Positions 61,801-64,000 of a stretch of 64,000 nt of DNA are shown here, one piece after another. Position 1 is the stretch's first letter; each line of letters starts with the position of its first letter. The stretch is from Edolisoma coerulescens (Eukaryota > Chordata > Aves > Passeriformes > Campephagidae). Below the pieces are notes generated by a model, which was not told the DNA's origin, searched no databases, and worked only from the letters and a program-made list of their open reading frames with translations. Both the position numbers and the translations under genes were made by a program. The DNA lies in the NCBI GenBank assembly GCA_013397115.1, contig VWZW01006255.1, positions 62,001-126,000 of the forward strand, in the 5' to 3' direction.

Positions 61801-64000
61801 AGGTTAAGGCAGTCACATGCTAAAAAGAAATCTAAGGCCCTAGAAAAAAGGAAGAGGCCAGCATGGATTTCACTACCAGGTGCTGAGATGGGACAAGTCC
61901 TGTGACCATTCTGCATTTCAGACTTGTCTTGGGTCACTCAGAGCTGAATGGAATGAGAGATGGGATTGCAATTGTGTTCCCAGCAAAAAGGAAGAGGCGA
62001 AGCTGCACGCTTCAGGAAAATGCCATCGTAATTCTTCCTATATTAGTTCAGAGGTTCGTTGATCATGAGGCTGGAAGCTTTTGTGGCTGATGTCAAGTGA
62101 CTGCTTTTGGGTATGATTCACCTATTGTCTATAAGGCTCCTTTTACCAAAAAGCAGCTGGTGAAGCCTCTATTTCCCTTAAACAAAACTGTCTTGAACTT
62201 TCAGGGGAGAACAAGGCCTTCACTGTGCTGGCCTTGACTGAAATCCCAGCCAGGAGGGAGAAGTCAGACCTGTTTCTTGCTTCTGTAAAAGCAAGTACTT
62301 TTTTTTTTTTTTCCCAGCAATAGCTGTGAAGTAGACAAAGAAAGCAGTCGTCAGCCCTGTGGGAGAGATGAGCCTGACCATCCCATAAAGCTGCAGTATT
62401 TTTGTGTCCACCTGCAAATGTGGCTGCTGTTCTGGCTGAGCCAGCCAAAGCTGGGTACAGCAGAAGCTGATTTCCCAGCTGCTACCCAGTTCTGATGTCT
62501 GAGTTTTTCACAAGTTTAAAGTTCATTTTTATACAATAAGCTCAGCTCACATGATTTTTGGTTTTAGATTACATACATCTATATGCACTCGATGCCAGGA
62601 ATGAGGCTTGCAACTAACTTGCAGATTCTGGCTTCCCTTCTGAAGGAAGCAGCTCCCAGGAAGGCTCGGCCAGAGCTTGTGGGCTATTTGGGTGAAGGAA
62701 CCAGAGGGGGAAAGGACAGCCTGGTACTTCAGTCAAGACAGTAGTGAGTTCATGTGGGAAGGGGAGTGGCAGCCTTCTGATGAATAAGTGGGATTCTGTG
62801 TGAGGCAGCATCTTCCAGCTTCTCTCCCAGCAGGAGCTCATCAGGCCAAATACAGCTGGCAGCAGCTCCCCACCCTGCTGAGGCGGTGGAGTAGGACTTA
62901 TTACATGATAACAAAGTACTATTCCTGTACAGATGGACAGCTGGTTCTGTATTAAACAAAGGTGAGAACATTTTATATTGCCATTTAAAATCCTTGTCTA
63001 TTTATGTAACAGGTTTGGTTGTGGCCGCCTTGAAAACTGCATATATGTCTATGACAGCCTGGGAGTACCCCTATGGGCTGGTGTCAGTTCATTAGCTCTG
63101 CTCCTTCAGAAACTGCTGTCTTCAAATGTATTCTTCAAAATGATCCAAAACTGTCTTAACCCCAAAAAGGCAAATTTTTAGTTAAGAAGATATTTGAGAA
63201 CTAGACTTCTAATAAATTTGAAGTCCAGTTTCTAAGTAAAGAAGCTCCAGAAATTCTCAGCCTTTTCACTCTATACTCAACAGCAACAAAGAAATCAAAT
63301 GGAACTAACCAACCAGCAGAAGAAATTTTATTGTGAACAGTTACATGTTGGTAATGGTTCTTTCAGCCACTGATAATCAGAATTTATAATGGAAAAGAGC
63401 CAAGCAGTCTATAAGTAGCCTCCATCAACTCCACCTCAGAAAAAACTGGAAATAAGCATTAAGCCATATTCAGAGTGTATTGTAAGCTTCTGCTTGGAAC
63501 TGTTGGCTGCACTGGTTTTTACTTGCACAGTTCATTTTAGGATGAAAATAATCGCTGAATAAGACCTAGAAATCCCCGAATAAGACCTTTTATCTCTCAA
63601 AATGTTCATTCATGTATGGTAGGAGAGTTTTCCCAGAATTTGTCAGGTTCATTGGGCCTGATAATTTTAGAATAAATGCTAATGTGAAAATTGCATTCTG
63701 ATTTAAGGAAATACTCATTTGAACAAAGGGTTCAGTGTGACCTGAACTGAGTATTTCCTTGAGTTTACCAACACCTGATCCTAAACATTATCAGAAACAC
63801 TACTCAAACTCAGTAAACTACAACTCCTTTCCAACATTTAGGGAGAAAGAGGTTTGGATGGAGCAGAGGAGCTGCCTTGGGCAGACAGACCTGCGGAGAG
63901 AAGAGAATGGGCATGGTATGCCACACTGCACACTCACATAGGGCTGTTCCAGGCTCAACAAAGCCCTGGAAGAAACTATTGTGTTTTAATTGTGCAAACC
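58811..64000. other. Downstream intergenic sequence, second part
   Basis: Non-coding sequence to the end of the window. Open frames such as 60974-61441 are of a length expected by chance and show no domain or splice support. I recognise no repeat, RNA gene or promoter here. Confidence 0.5.

Noticed and set aside
1..64000. CRISPR arrays, bacterial operons, tRNA or rRNA genes
   Set aside because: None seen: no regularly spaced direct repeats, no tRNA cloverleaf with conserved boxes noticed, and gene structure is plainly that of a vertebrate nuclear genome.

Overview
This is vertebrate nuclear DNA, most likely from a bird. It is AT-rich, with many introns. It carries reverse-oriented CR1 LINE tails, including the typical 3' end reading TCATAGAATCATAGAA on the plus strand. 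It holds one clearly recognisable gene, OPA1, which encodes the mitochondrial inner-membrane dynamin-like GTPase (dynamin-like 120 kDa protein). The species cannot be named from the sequence alone.

Layout. Positions 1-1029 are upstream flank with no gene I can support. Positions about 1030-1800 are a GC-rich CpG island with a 22-bp minisatellite and an ETS/GABP-type site; it contains coding exon 1 (start codon at 1608). OPA1 then runs on the plus strand to the stop codon at 49737-49739. All 28 constitutive coding exons were found. Every intron is GT-AG, and every junction phase agrees, giving 2880 nt or 959 residues plus stop, against 960 in human isoform 1. Both known alternative exons, 4b (18 codons) and 5b (33 codons), are present and in frame. 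A further 27-nt in-frame candidate microexon lies between exons 4 and 4b. The last coding exon is followed by a short intron in the 3'UTR and a terminal UTR exon ending near an ATTAAA signal at 50695.

Exons 9-27 are packed into about 12 kb (20.9-33.2 kb). Intron 27 alone is 16.5 kb and holds an old CR1-like relic, an isolated CpG island at about 38.22-38.46 kb, and several conserved-looking but unassigned blocks. Downstream of OPA1 (50.7-64 kb) I see no confirmed gene. In mammals HES1 follows OPA1 across a regulatory desert, and this stretch would fit that, but this is inference.

How it works together. OPA1 is imported into mitochondria and anchored by one transmembrane segment. It is cut by OMA1 and YME1L in the segment encoded by exons 4b, 5 and 5b, and it fuses inner membranes through its GTPase, stalk, paddle and C-terminal parts. 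The alternative exons and the candidate microexon all fall in the membrane-anchor-to-cleavage-site linker, so splicing here would tune processing.

The most interesting unexplained items are the candidate microexon at 6811-6837, two diverged copies of a non-coding module at 45.79 and 58.71 kb that share two ordered sequence blocks, a phase-compatible set of orphan exon-like segments at 51.2-56.2 kb, and the intronic CpG island. None is proven.
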